Shown here: positions 8,050 through 17,193 of the stretch, piece after piece
How the letters are laid out: each line of letters begins with the position of its first letter
How positions within the stretch are numbered: position 1 is the stretch's first letter
Assembly: GCF_003014755.1 (NCBI RefSeq)
Contig: NZ_PYAW01000005.1
Location: 62,001-126,000, forward strand
Source of the DNA: Chitinophaga niastensis
Lineage (GTDB): Bacteria > Bacteroidota > Bacteroidia > Chitinophagales > Chitinophagaceae
Length of the DNA: 64,000 bases
Direction of reading: 5' to 3'
The notes under the pieces: generated by a model
The model's input: only the letters and a program-made list of their open reading frames with translations
What the model was told of the DNA's origin: nothing
Database searches by the model: none
Made by a program: the position numbers and the translations under genes

Positions 8050-11000
8050 ATGAACCGATCTAAATTGATGTTATGGACACTCACGTTATTGAATTTTGTC
8101 CTTTATTCCACGCACATTTACTCACAAAGCAAAATTACCGTAAAAGGTGTTATCACAGATTCCACAGGCGTTCCCTTACCAGGAGCCACAGTGAGCCTGA
8201 ACGGGGATATGAAGATTGGAACCGCTACCAGCAAAGATGGGGCGTTTGAACTGAACGTACCGCTGGGCAGCAAATTGAAAGTTACCATGACGGGTTTTCA
8301 AACCACCTTTGTTGTGGCCAGTTCCCCGCAGTTGACAATTAAAATGGCGACTTCCACCACGGACCTGAAAGACCTGGTAGTGGTGGGGTATAGCACGCAA
8401 TCACGTAAATTGGTTACCGGCTCAATAGCCACCATGAAAATGGATGATAACCGAAGAAATGCGCCTACCACATCCCCGGCTAATTTGCTGGCAGGACAGA
8501 TGGCAGGTGTAAGTGTAGGAACCCCTTCCGGCATACCGGGCAGTCAGGCAAGTATCACGATCCGCACCGGAAGTTCATGGAACAAACAGGATGCACTCTT
8601 TGTGATCGATGGAATTATCAGTACCGCCAGCGATTTTAATAATCTTAGTCCAAATGATATCGATAATGTATCCGTGCTGAAAGACGCGGCAGCAGCAGCT
8701 GTTTACGGATCAAGAGCTGCCGGCGGTGTGGTAGTGGTAACCACACGCCAGGGCAAAAACGGTATTCCCCGGATCAGTTATTCATTCAATACGGGTGTAG
8801 ACAAGCGCGGTGGAAATGCTTCGCTCACCAGCGCTGTTGAAACGGGCGAAATCTATAACCGCATTAACCCTAATTCAAATTCTATCTGGACACCATCCGA
8901 CTTTGACTATTTCAAAAAGATCAACAATGGCTGGGGATACAATCAGTTAGACGCTGTATGGCGCGATCCTTCCACACAGGCACATAATCTCAGTGCATCC
9001 GGAGGCAGTGAAAAAGTCCGTTACTATATAGGTGGCTCCTACGTGAAACAAGACGCCATGTTAAAGAACCTCACATTTAATAAATACAATATCCGCGCAA
9101 ATGTTACCGCCGATATTACAAACAGATGGCAACTTTTCGCAGGTCTTTCCTTAAATAATAATGTTTCCGACGGGCCACCAAGCACCTCCGTTGGTGGCAA
9201 CGTTAGTGACATTTATAGAAAAGAGATGCTCTGGCAGCCGGAACAACCTATCTGGACAGATGGCGGTAACCCGATCGATTACGGCTGGATAGGAAACGTA
9301 GGAGCTGAAGTAAGAGGTGATGGTGGTTATATTAAATCCAATTTCCTGTACCCTGCGCTGAATCTTAAACTTACCTATAAGATACCAGGCATAGAAGGAC
9401 TCAGCGCATCCACACAGTTTGGTAAGTCGTATTACATGTTCCGTTCTAAGTCTTTTGAGAAACAGTATAATATGTGGGTAATGAAGACGACAGGTGTGCG
9501 GCAAATAAGTACCAAAGATGCTGATTTGGTGACGTTGAAGAAGTCATCCCAGATATCAAAAACATTCCTGGAGGAAGATTATAACTGGTTTAACATGTCG
9601 CAGTTGAATTTTCAACTGAACTATGACAGTACATTCGGTGGTGTGCACCATGTAAAAGGTACGATGGTATATGAGCAATACGAAAACCAGTCTGGTGGTA
9701 TCCAGTCAGCACGTGATAATTTCCCGGTTTACACAACTGACCAATGGTGGGCGACCAGTAACGACAGGATCGATTCCTATAACGGGGGTAATACCACACA
9801 AAAAACAGGCAGAAGATCCTGGGTGGGTCAGTTGTTTTATGACTATGATGGAAAGTACCTTGCCAATTTTTCCTACAGATATGATGGATCAATGAACTTT
9901 GCGTATGATAATCGCTGGGGCTTTTTTCCTTCTGGTTCGGTAGGTTGGATATTATCAAAAGAATCATTTTTTGAGCAATTGCATAGCATTGATTTTTTGA
10001 AGATAAGAGCTTCTGCAGGGCTTACCGGAAATGATGCGGTAGGTGGATGGCAATGGCAGCAGTCGTACCAATCCGGATCCGGTGCATATTTTGGAACCAA
10101 TCCGCTCACCAACGCAGGGATTACCTATGGTCCAATTGTAAACGAGCACCTGACATGGGAAAAAACACTTAGTTATAATGCAGGGGTGGATGTAGAATTC
10201 CTGAAACATTTCAATGCCACCGCAGAATATTATTTTGTAAAAACCTATGATATTCTGGGAGCAAGAAACGCGTCAGTACCGCCCACTTTCAGCCGCAAAC
10301 TTCCCAGTTCAAACTACGGCCAGATAAATGCCCGGGGACTTGAATTTACTGTAGGCTATCGTAACAAATACAGAGATATCGATTATCATATTAATGCCAA
10401 CGCATCATACGGCGGCGCGAAATATATAATAAGAGATGAGAACCCAACTTATCCTTATCAGCAACAAGTGGGAACGGACATGACCCGGATCACTTCCCGT
10501 ATTGCTACAGGTATGCTGAGAACGCAGGCTGATGTGGATGCATTTGTGGCGGCTCACCCTAATTACAACTATTATGGCATCGCACCACAAGCCGGCCAGC
10601 TGGTTTACCAGGATATCAGTGGCCCCGATGGAAAACCGGATGGGAAAATTGACGACTGGGATATCGTAACGGTTAAAGCCAACAACAATCCATTATTGCT
10701 TGGGTTAAATATGGGTTTTGAATGGAAAGGATTTTCATTGGATGCAACATTTAGCGGTCGCCTGCACCAGTGGAGATTTGTAAATAACCTGGTGGATGGT
10801 AATGTGGAATGGAATCGTATGTGGCGCAAATGGTATACTGATGGCTGGACGCCGAACAATACCAATGGTTCCCTGCCGATTCGCTATTCTGCCAATGATG
10901 GTACCAGAAGGGTGACAAATGATCAAAGTACTTTCTGGTTGCAGAACGCCAATTTCCTGAGATTACGATTCCTGAGTATCGCCTATTCCATTCCTCAAAA

Positions 11001-11166
11001 ATATGTTTCAAAAGCAGGGTTGTCTGGTTTGAAATTTTATTTCAGCGGATCCAATCTTTTTGTGATCAGTAAATTCAAACAGAAATTCTACGATCCTGAA
11101 ATCGGCGATGGGTTTTCATTCCCTATCATGAAAACATTCAACTTCGGTGTGAACGTATCTCTCTAA
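8050..11166 (+). CDS. SusC/RagA-family TonB-dependent outer-membrane transporter
   Basis: A protein of about 1038 residues counted from ATG 8050. ATG 7996 is an alternative, but the signal peptide MNRSKLMLWTLTLLNFVLY...SQ begins at 8050. Domains are: a carboxypeptidase-regulatory-like beta domain (VKGVITDSTGVPLPGATVSL, about 30-110), then the plug (LVVVGYSTQSRKLVTGS, NNLSPNDIDNVSVLKDAAAA, VYGSRAAGGVVVVTT), then a long beta-barrel ending in FNFGVNVSL. It imports oligosaccharides across the outer membrane together with the SusD lipoprotein encoded 21 bases downstream. It is divergent from an AraC regulator and surrounded by glycosidase and sugar-catabolism genes, which defines this as a polysaccharide-utilisation-like locus. 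Confidence 0.95.
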   Translation: MNRSKLMLWTLTLLNFVLYSTHIYSQSKITVKGVITDSTGVPLPGATVSLNGDMKIGTATSKDGAFELNVPLGSKLKVTMTGFQTTFVVASSPQLTIKMATSTTDLKDLVVVGYSTQSRKLVTGSIATMKMDDNRRNAPTTSPANLLAGQMAGVSVGTPSGIPGSQASITIRTGSSWNKQDALFVIDGIISTASDFNNLSPNDIDNVSVLKDAAAAAVYGSRAAGGVVVVTTRQGKNGIPRISYSFNTGVDKRGGNASLTSAVETGEIYNRINPNSNSIWTPSDFDYFKKINNGWGYNQLDAVWRDPSTQAHNLSASGGSEKVRYYIGGSYVKQDAMLKNLTFNKYNIRANVTADITNRWQLFAGLSLNNNVSDGPPSTSVGGNVSDIYRKEMLWQPEQPIWTDGGNPIDYGWIGNVGAEVRGDGGYIKSNFLYPALNLKLTYKIPGIEGLSASTQFGKSYYMFRSKSFEKQYNMWVMKTTGVRQISTKDADLVTLKKSSQISKTFLEEDYNWFNMSQLNFQLNYDSTFGGVHHVKGTMVYEQYENQSGGIQSARDNFPVYTTDQWWATSNDRIDSYNGGNTTQKTGRRSWVGQLFYDYDGKYLANFSYRYDGSMNFAYDNRWGFFPSGSVGWILSKESFFEQLHSIDFLKIRASAGLTGNDAVGGWQWQQSYQSGSGAYFGTNPLTNAGITYGPIVNEHLTWEKTLSYNAGVDVEFLKHFNATAEYYFVKTYDILGARNASVPPTFSRKLPSSNYGQINARGLEFTVGYRNKYRDIDYHINANASYGGAKYIIRDENPTYPYQQQVGTDMTRITSRIATGMLRTQADVDAFVAAHPNYNYYGIAPQAGQLVYQDISGPDGKPDGKIDDWDIVTVKANNNPLLLGLNMGFEWKGFSLDATFSGRLHQWRFVNNLVDGNVEWNRMWRKWYTDGWTPNNTNGSLPIRYSANDGTRRVTNDQSTFWLQNANFLRLRFLSIAYSIPQKYVSKAGLSGLKFYFSGSNLFVISKFKQKFYDPEIGDGFSFPIMKTFNFGVNVSL

Positions 11167-11187
11167 ACAAACTAATTTTTGTCAACT

Positions 11188-13002
11188 ATGCAATTATATA
11201 AAAGAATTTTGACGCCCTTTATTTTGGGGATCGCAGTCATCACCGGCGCGACATCGTGTAAAAAAGGGCTGGACTATGCAAACCAGAATAACCTGAATCC
11301 AAATAATGTATGGAGTGATTCTACCATGATAGGTGCTTTTTTAAGCGATATCTATGGCGGAATGATGCCAGGATGGCCGGTTTCAGGTGTAAATACTGAT
11401 GAAGGCATTTCAAATGCCAAAGGAATGCCCGATTATTCAAGGGGTATTATTGCGGTATCAACGACTAATGCCGGTCTCAATTACACTAACATAGACAAAA
11501 TTAATTTCTTTCTCGACAAGCTGGAAACCTTACCCGGAACTATACTATCGGAAAGTAAAAGTAAACAGTTTGCCGGAGAAGCTAAATTCTGGAGAGCATG
11601 GGCTTATTGGGGAATGGTAAACAATCTGGGAGGTGTGCCACTGATATTGCATACCCAGGTAGTTGACAAGGTGGATGCGCTGTTTGTTCCACGCAATAAG
11701 ACTTCTGAATGCATCGCGCAGATTGTAAAGGATCTTGATAGCGCCATCCTGCTTTTGCCTGCAGCGTATCCTAATGCAAATGCAGATTATGGTAGGATCA
11801 CCAAAATAGCTGCCATGGCTTTTAAAGGCAGGGTATTACTGAGCTACGCAAGCCCGCTTTTTAATCCAGCCGGTAATGCCGCCCGTTGGCAGGCGGCTTA
11901 CGATGCCAATAAAGCTGCGGTTGATTTTGCGGTGAGCCAGGGCTGTGCTTTAAGTCCGTCTTACCTGAATATCTGGTATAAGGAAAGGAACAACGAAGTA
12001 ATTATGGTGAACCAGTTTCAATATCCTAACCATCCTAATAACTTTAATTCGATCCGTCCTGAACCACTTACCAAAGACGCGTCAAATAATAACCAGCCTT
12101 TGCTATCGTTACTGCTGGCATTTCCAAAACGGGATGGTTCGGCGATGCGCTTAAATAAAGAGCAGCTTTCCGATCCTGTTTACAATAGCCAGTTCCTGAC
12201 AGATTTTTATACCAACCGCGATGATCGGTTTTATGCCACCATTTTTTGCGGAGGTACACCATATCCTGCTCCTGATGAAGTGGCGCCGGTTTATATCAAG
12301 GGTAACAGTTTCTGGAACGTTTGGAGGTATGATGCTGCCGGCAACCGCTATGTGAATATTTTAAATGTTATCCATCCGGCAATGCCGGGCAATCCGGGTC
12401 TTACCGGTTTTTTTGACCGTAAAGGACTGGATACTACGGTGACTGCCGGATTGGGAGGACAGGCACAGACTGACTGGCCGGAGATCCGTTTTGCGGAAGT
12501 GCTGATGAACTATGGAGAGTGCGCCAACGAAACCGGAAAGAGTGGAGAAGCCCTGCAGGTGCTGAAGAATATCAGGCAACGGGCCGGCGTACTTCCGGGA
12601 GAAAGCAATGCCTATGGCATCACAGCGTCCTCACAGAGTGAGATCCGCGAGGCTTATATCGCGGAACGCCAGGTGGAATTCGCTTTTGAAGACAAACGTT
12701 TTAATGATCTGCGTCGCTGGAAACGCTATGATATACTTAATAACCAGGGTACGCGTCATGGATTGTATATTACGCTGCAGGATGGTCAAATGGTGACTCC
12801 TTCGGATAATATCATGACAGCCGCTGTAAGGGCTAAGTTCACCGCAAATTATATTGATAACCTGGATGGTGATCCGGCGTTCAAATTTAGCCTGGATCTG
12901 AATCACTGGTTTTATGCGATTCCGCCTGCGCAGATTTCACAATCAAAAAATGTATTGCAACAAAACAACGAATGGGGCGGTAGTTTCGATCCGCTTCAGT
13001 AA
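11188..13002 (+). CDS. SusD/RagB-family glycan-binding lipoprotein
   Basis: A 604-residue outer-membrane lipoprotein; ATG 11188 is chosen over TTG 11179. The lipobox is ATSC, with Cys at about residue 24. The body shows the TPR-rich SusD pattern (GEAKFWRAWAYWGMVNNLGG, ITKIAAMAFKGRVLLSYASP) and the C-terminal EIREAYIAERQVEFAFEDKR, FNDLRRWKRYD segment, ending in FYAIPPAQISQS near the C-terminus. It partners with the SusC barrel encoded just upstream and captures the substrate at the cell surface. It belongs to the SusC operon, and a strong hairpin follows the gene. Confidence 0.95.
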   Translation: MQLYKRILTPFILGIAVITGATSCKKGLDYANQNNLNPNNVWSDSTMIGAFLSDIYGGMMPGWPVSGVNTDEGISNAKGMPDYSRGIIAVSTTNAGLNYTNIDKINFFLDKLETLPGTILSESKSKQFAGEAKFWRAWAYWGMVNNLGGVPLILHTQVVDKVDALFVPRNKTSECIAQIVKDLDSAILLLPAAYPNANADYGRITKIAAMAFKGRVLLSYASPLFNPAGNAARWQAAYDANKAAVDFAVSQGCALSPSYLNIWYKERNNEVIMVNQFQYPNHPNNFNSIRPEPLTKDASNNNQPLLSLLLAFPKRDGSAMRLNKEQLSDPVYNSQFLTDFYTNRDDRFYATIFCGGTPYPAPDEVAPVYIKGNSFWNVWRYDAAGNRYVNILNVIHPAMPGNPGLTGFFDRKGLDTTVTAGLGGQAQTDWPEIRFAEVLMNYGECANETGKSGEALQVLKNIRQRAGVLPGESNAYGITASSQSEIREAYIAERQVEFAFEDKRFNDLRRWKRYDILNNQGTRHGLYITLQDGQMVTPSDNIMTAAVRAKFTANYIDNLDGDPAFKFSLDLNHWFYAIPPAQISQSKNVLQQNNEWGGSFDPLQ

Positions 13003-13032
13003 CTACGGGTGGAGATTTTTTTCTGAATGAAC

Positions 13033-13065
13033 GGGATATACCGGGAGATTTTTCCGGTATATCCC
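13033..13065 (+). terminator. Hairpin after susD-like gene
   Basis: A perfect 12-base-pair inverted repeat (gggatataccgg / ccggtatatccc) with a 9-base T-rich loop lies in the 118-base gap before the next gene. There is no T-run right after the stem, so it may be a transcript-stabilising or attenuating hairpin rather than a classical terminator. Confidence 0.5.
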
Positions 13066-13120
13066 ATTAGCATGATGGCGTTAGGTTTTCTGCCCGCCGC
13101 AACTGTATTAAATAGAAAGT

Positions 13121-15433
13121 ATGTGTAGAATTAAAGCGAATTTTTTCTTATTGTTTTTAATAATTGTCACCACATCAAAAAAATCTTTTTCCCAGCTTTC
13201 CGATCCTGAAATGAACAGGATGTTGAAGCAGGTAAGCGGATCCATTACTTTTTTACAAAGACAATATAATGGCACCAACCTGGTGTCAGAAAACGTCTTC
13301 CGCTCCAAAGAGCTTCCGGGAGCCTGGCAACTGGCACTGAAAGTGAACCCGGTAAAAGAAAGTAGTGATGTAGTGGATGTCAATGCTACCTTCAGACTGA
13401 CAGCAGGCCAGGTGGCATCCGCAACAGTGGCTGTTAAATTTGACTTCAGCAACTGGAGTGCTGCCAATTATGTGCTGGTCCCTGCCTCGCTTTATAACGG
13501 GAACCGCTATCGTTCGATAGGATATGGTTATAATCCCGAATATCCACACGATATGTATTATAACCCCCAGGTTCCGCTGACGATCTCAAATAATCCCCGC
13601 TTATCTATAGAAAATGATAAGGCTTCTTTAGTAGAATTGCAAACAGGTAATATGGCAACTCCCGCTGTTTGCTTTTTTTCTCCTGCTGAACAAACAGGTT
13701 TTATCTTGTTAACAGAACAGCAAACGAAATGGGGAAACAATGGGATTACTATAACGGAGGATACCCATAAGGACAATTTTTCTTTCGACATCTCCGCACC
13801 TGCTATCCGTAAACTGGCGACTGGTTTCGGCGACTTTCATCTGAGCGGTGATAAAGCACCGGATTGGAAGGCTGGCGATGAAGTATCGCTGCGCCTCCGG
13901 CTGTATGTGTTTAAGGCGGCGGATATTCCGGCTTTGCTCACAAAATTTTTCAAAATACGGAAAGATATTTCCGATAATTCAGCTCCCCGGAACCTGGTAC
14001 CTATGAGCAGGTTATTGGAACTGGGAACGGGAATATGCAGCAGTAATTTTACGCAACAGCAGGCAGGCAATTATTATAAACCGGAGAATAATAACGATTT
14101 TCAGCTTGGATGGGTTAGCGGCATGATCAACACCTATCCGATGTTATCACTGAACGATGAGAAGGAACGCAAAAGGGTGAGCGAAGAACTCGATTTTGTG
14201 GTGCGCAGATTACAGGGTAAAAGCGGTTATTTTTATGGAGGTATCAAATCAAACGGAGAAATTATAGGAGAGAAGATGTCGCACGATTTCCCGGAAATTC
14301 AGGCAATGGTGAGGAAAAACGCGGATGTATTGTTTTGGTTGATGAAACATCTCCTGTTGTTTAAGGAAAGTGGACATGCTGCGATGATTAATAAGGACTG
14401 GGAAGAAGCAGCTAAAGGACTGGCAACTGCTTTTGTAAAAACATGGCAAAAAAATGGTCAGTTTGGCCAGTATATAGCGCCAGAAACGGGCGAGATTGCG
14501 GTGTTTAACTCCACTGCGGGCGCGATTGCTCCGGCGGGCCTGGCCCTGGCAGCCAATTATTTTAACAGGGCAGATTGGTTAAAAACAGCAGCAGCTGCTG
14601 CGGATTATTATTACAAGCGTGATGTAGCAGGGCAGGGGCTCACAGGTGGCGATTGCGGGGATATTTCGCAGGATGCCAATTCAGAATCGGCCTTTGGGTT
14701 CCTGGAGTCTTTAATGGCATTGTATAATTATACAGGAGATCATAAGTGGTTGTCGATGGCCGAAGTGCAGGCAGCCCTTTGCGCTACCTGGACCCTGTCT
14801 TATGCACCGGTTTTCCCTCCGTCAAGCACCATCGGAAAATTGCAATCCAATATGACGGGAGCCGTTTGGGCCAGCATACAGAACAAACATGCGGCACCGG
14901 GTATCTGCACCTCCTCCGGCGATTATCTTTTTAAGCTGTTCAGAGCTACCGGAAAATCATTATATGCCGATTTGATCAGGGATATCCAACATGCGCACAC
15001 AGAGGCGGTTAATATGCCCGGGCATATTACCAGCAATTACCTGGTGGGTTCTTCCATGGAACGTATTCAGCCAAGCGATGCGGAAGGGAAGGAGAGCATT
15101 GGAAATTTTATACATACCCGTAACTCCTGGACAGAAACCAACGGAATGCTGATGGCACTTGAACTGCCGGGTATTTATGTGATCAGCGACAAAGCAAAAT
15201 GTTATGTTTTTGACCACGTGAAGGTAACAATCATTAAAAAAGATAATAGGGAACTGGTGATGGAGTTACACAATCCAACAGCCTATGATGCCAGTGTAGC
15301 CGTTATGTCGGAAACTACTCTGGAGGCAAAGCATCCCCTGGGTTATACTGCCTTTCTCCGTTGGCCAAAAGTACCGGTGAAAGCTGGTGGTAAGATCAGG
15401 GTGCATATTTCAGGAAAAGATATCAAATGGTGA
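13121..15433 (+). CDS. Large secreted helical-barrel-like protein, possible glycan-degrading enzyme
   Basis: A 770-residue protein with a signal peptide (ending about KSFSQ, residue 25). Residues ~30-270 look like a beta-sandwich domain. Residues ~300-680 are rich in helical repeats of the kind found in (alpha/alpha)6 barrel glycosidases and lyases: LGWVSGMINTYPML, FVVRRLQGKSGYFYGGIKSN, LFWLMKHLLLFKES, GAIAPAGLALAANYF, and SESAFGFLESLMALYNYTGD. The last ~80 residues form another beta domain. I do not recognise a named family. Lying downstream of SusC/D in the same direction, it may cleave or bind the imported glycan, but the function is an inference. Confidence 0.6.
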   Translation: MCRIKANFFLLFLIIVTTSKKSFSQLSDPEMNRMLKQVSGSITFLQRQYNGTNLVSENVFRSKELPGAWQLALKVNPVKESSDVVDVNATFRLTAGQVASATVAVKFDFSNWSAANYVLVPASLYNGNRYRSIGYGYNPEYPHDMYYNPQVPLTISNNPRLSIENDKASLVELQTGNMATPAVCFFSPAEQTGFILLTEQQTKWGNNGITITEDTHKDNFSFDISAPAIRKLATGFGDFHLSGDKAPDWKAGDEVSLRLRLYVFKAADIPALLTKFFKIRKDISDNSAPRNLVPMSRLLELGTGICSSNFTQQQAGNYYKPENNNDFQLGWVSGMINTYPMLSLNDEKERKRVSEELDFVVRRLQGKSGYFYGGIKSNGEIIGEKMSHDFPEIQAMVRKNADVLFWLMKHLLLFKESGHAAMINKDWEEAAKGLATAFVKTWQKNGQFGQYIAPETGEIAVFNSTAGAIAPAGLALAANYFNRADWLKTAAAAADYYYKRDVAGQGLTGGDCGDISQDANSESAFGFLESLMALYNYTGDHKWLSMAEVQAALCATWTLSYAPVFPPSSTIGKLQSNMTGAVWASIQNKHAAPGICTSSGDYLFKLFRATGKSLYADLIRDIQHAHTEAVNMPGHITSNYLVGSSMERIQPSDAEGKESIGNFIHTRNSWTETNGMLMALELPGIYVISDKAKCYVFDHVKVTIIKKDNRELVMELHNPTAYDASVAVMSETTLEAKHPLGYTAFLRWPKVPVKAGGKIRVHISGKDIKW

Positions 15434-15493
15434 ATCCCGGCAGCTTGCATTGCAATGTCTGCTTAGAGAAGATTGTTTTATAGAGAAAAAAGA

Positions 15494-15513
15494 GCTGGTC
15501 TAAAAAGACCAGC
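15494..15513 (-). terminator. Bidirectional terminator
   Basis: A 7-base-pair stem (gctggtc / gaccagc) with a 6-base loop lies between the ends of two convergent genes. On the minus strand it is followed by a T-rich stretch, fitting a terminator for the amine oxidase operon. On the plus strand a T-run follows ten bases later. Confidence 0.6.
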
Positions 15514-15538
15514 CCTTAAAGTTCTTTTTAACTTTTCC

Positions 15539-17158
15539 CTACCGGAATGCATATTCCAGTGGCTTATGTTCCGGTAATAAACGTTTAAGCATAATATCTG
15601 CTGTCTGCAGTGCGCCTTCTACCCAACCCTGGGCATCAGAATAGGCTTCTCCGCAGATGAACAGCGGACAGTCGGTAATGGGATGTACAATTTTATCCCT
15701 TACCTCCCAGCTTTTAACACCTATGTTCCAGCTGTTCCAGCCACCACCAAAGGGGTCTTCCCCCCAATCGCGGAAGGCAGCGCTTTTTACTTCCGGCGTA
15801 GCTTTGATATCGTGTACCTGGCTAAGCTGCCGGGATATTTCTTCTACCATCCGTATGGGTGCAACGTAATCACTCCATTGCTGATTGAGGCGATATTCCC
15901 CTGTTGCTGTTTTTATAGCAAGTTTATCATCTGCACCGCGGAAAGCATCTATAATCGTTTTTGATCTGCCCAGTTTCCAGGCCAGGCTGCGTTTCGGTCT
16001 GAGGCCATCCCAGAAGCCAGTGTTGTTCCCGTCATCATAACTGGCCAGTAACATGGATTTTCCTTCTGTTGGCGGATTTCCGTCATCTTTAGGCCAGTAG
16101 TAGGTTTGCCTGACTGGTATATCCGTTACCGTGCGACCGGTTTCAATTGGTGGTGTGCCGCCTATTTTTCTCCACCAGGGTTCATCATAGGTAGTGAACA
16201 GTTTGAACAGGGGACGACCGGTTACAGTGTTGATCAGCGAATTGATCTCCTGCAGCTTAGGGCTTTGGGGGGCCAGCAGCTCCAGGGAGCGACGGGGCAT
16301 AGCCAGGATCAGCTGACCGGCAGTGATGGTTTCATTGTTGAATATGAGCTCAAAGAAGCCGTTTTTCCATTCGAAACGTTCCAGCTTTTTATTTAAAGAA
16401 ATGGTGCCACCCAGCTCTTCAAAAAATTTCCCTAGTGTAATAGGCACCTGTTGGAAACCGTTGGTGAAGCCCATGTAGCGGGGTGTGATACCAAAATCCG
16501 ATAAGAACCAGGGAATAGCATCTGCTGCATTCCAGTTTACGAGGGTGGTGTCGTAACCACCGGCATCTAAGCTGAACTGGTAGCCTTCACTGCTTACCAC
16601 CCGGTATAACAGGTTCCAGAAACCCCACTGGTAGAGTGGAACTCCTTCATAGGTGGCCTTTTTAACCATTTCACGACGCTCCTCATCGGTAGCCTCAGCG
16701 ATGCCGGGCACCACTATTTCGATGGCTGCTACGATGATGGCGCCCGGACCTTTGCCATATTCTTCTTTGGAAAGACGGTAGGGCACTTTAGCCGGATCTT
16801 TTACGAAGTCGGAGAGCCGGAGATGGATACCCCGCAGGTAAGCAATGTTCTGGTCTTCATCTACCGGGAAATCAAATAAAGAGATTTTTTCTGCTTCCGG
16901 TAGCTTTTTGTTTAGTTCTTCTATCAGCGCCATCACCCTTTCCTGCACATTTTCCAGCACCCGCATACCGCCGAGTTCTGCTACCATGTTATCAATGCCT
17001 GGTGGCCTTACGGAAAGCAAACGGCCACCAATATGACCGGAGCCTTCGAAGAGGGCAATCTTTTTCTTGTCGCCATATTTTTCTTTCAGTTTCCAGGCAG
17101 TGTATACTCCGGAAACCCCACCGCCAATGATAGCGATATCGATTTGCGCATTTGTCAT
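15539..17158 (-). CDS. FAD-dependent amine oxidase (flavin monoamine/amino-acid oxidase family)
   Basis: A 539-residue flavoprotein. The N-terminal Rossmann motif IAIIGGGVSGVYTAWKLKEK with the acidic end of strand 2 in IALFEGSGHIGGRLLS binds FAD. The C-terminal FICGEAYSDAQGWVEGALQT is the typical second flavin-contact motif of the amine oxidase family. It has no signal peptide, so it is cytoplasmic. Its length and motifs fit L-amino-acid oxidases or monoamine oxidases that make an imine/keto acid plus peroxide. It starts 35 bases after the thiamine-diphosphate enzyme gene and is surely co-transcribed with it, so the two enzymes probably act on the same small molecule. The substrate is unknown. 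Confidence 0.8.
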   Translation of the reverse strand: MTNAQIDIAIIGGGVSGVYTAWKLKEKYGDKKKIALFEGSGHIGGRLLSVRPPGIDNMVAELGGMRVLENVQERVMALIEELNKKLPEAEKISLFDFPVDEDQNIAYLRGIHLRLSDFVKDPAKVPYRLSKEEYGKGPGAIIVAAIEIVVPGIAEATDEERREMVKKATYEGVPLYQWGFWNLLYRVVSSEGYQFSLDAGGYDTTLVNWNAADAIPWFLSDFGITPRYMGFTNGFQQVPITLGKFFEELGGTISLNKKLERFEWKNGFFELIFNNETITAGQLILAMPRRSLELLAPQSPKLQEINSLINTVTGRPLFKLFTTYDEPWWRKIGGTPPIETGRTVTDIPVRQTYYWPKDDGNPPTEGKSMLLASYDDGNNTGFWDGLRPKRSLAWKLGRSKTIIDAFRGADDKLAIKTATGEYRLNQQWSDYVAPIRMVEEISRQLSQVHDIKATPEVKSAAFRDWGEDPFGGGWNSWNIGVKSWEVRDKIVHPITDCPLFICGEAYSDAQGWVEGALQTADIMLKRLLPEHKPLEYAFR

Positions 17159-17193
17159 AAAATTTATTTTTGGGTTTATAGATGGTTTTGGTA

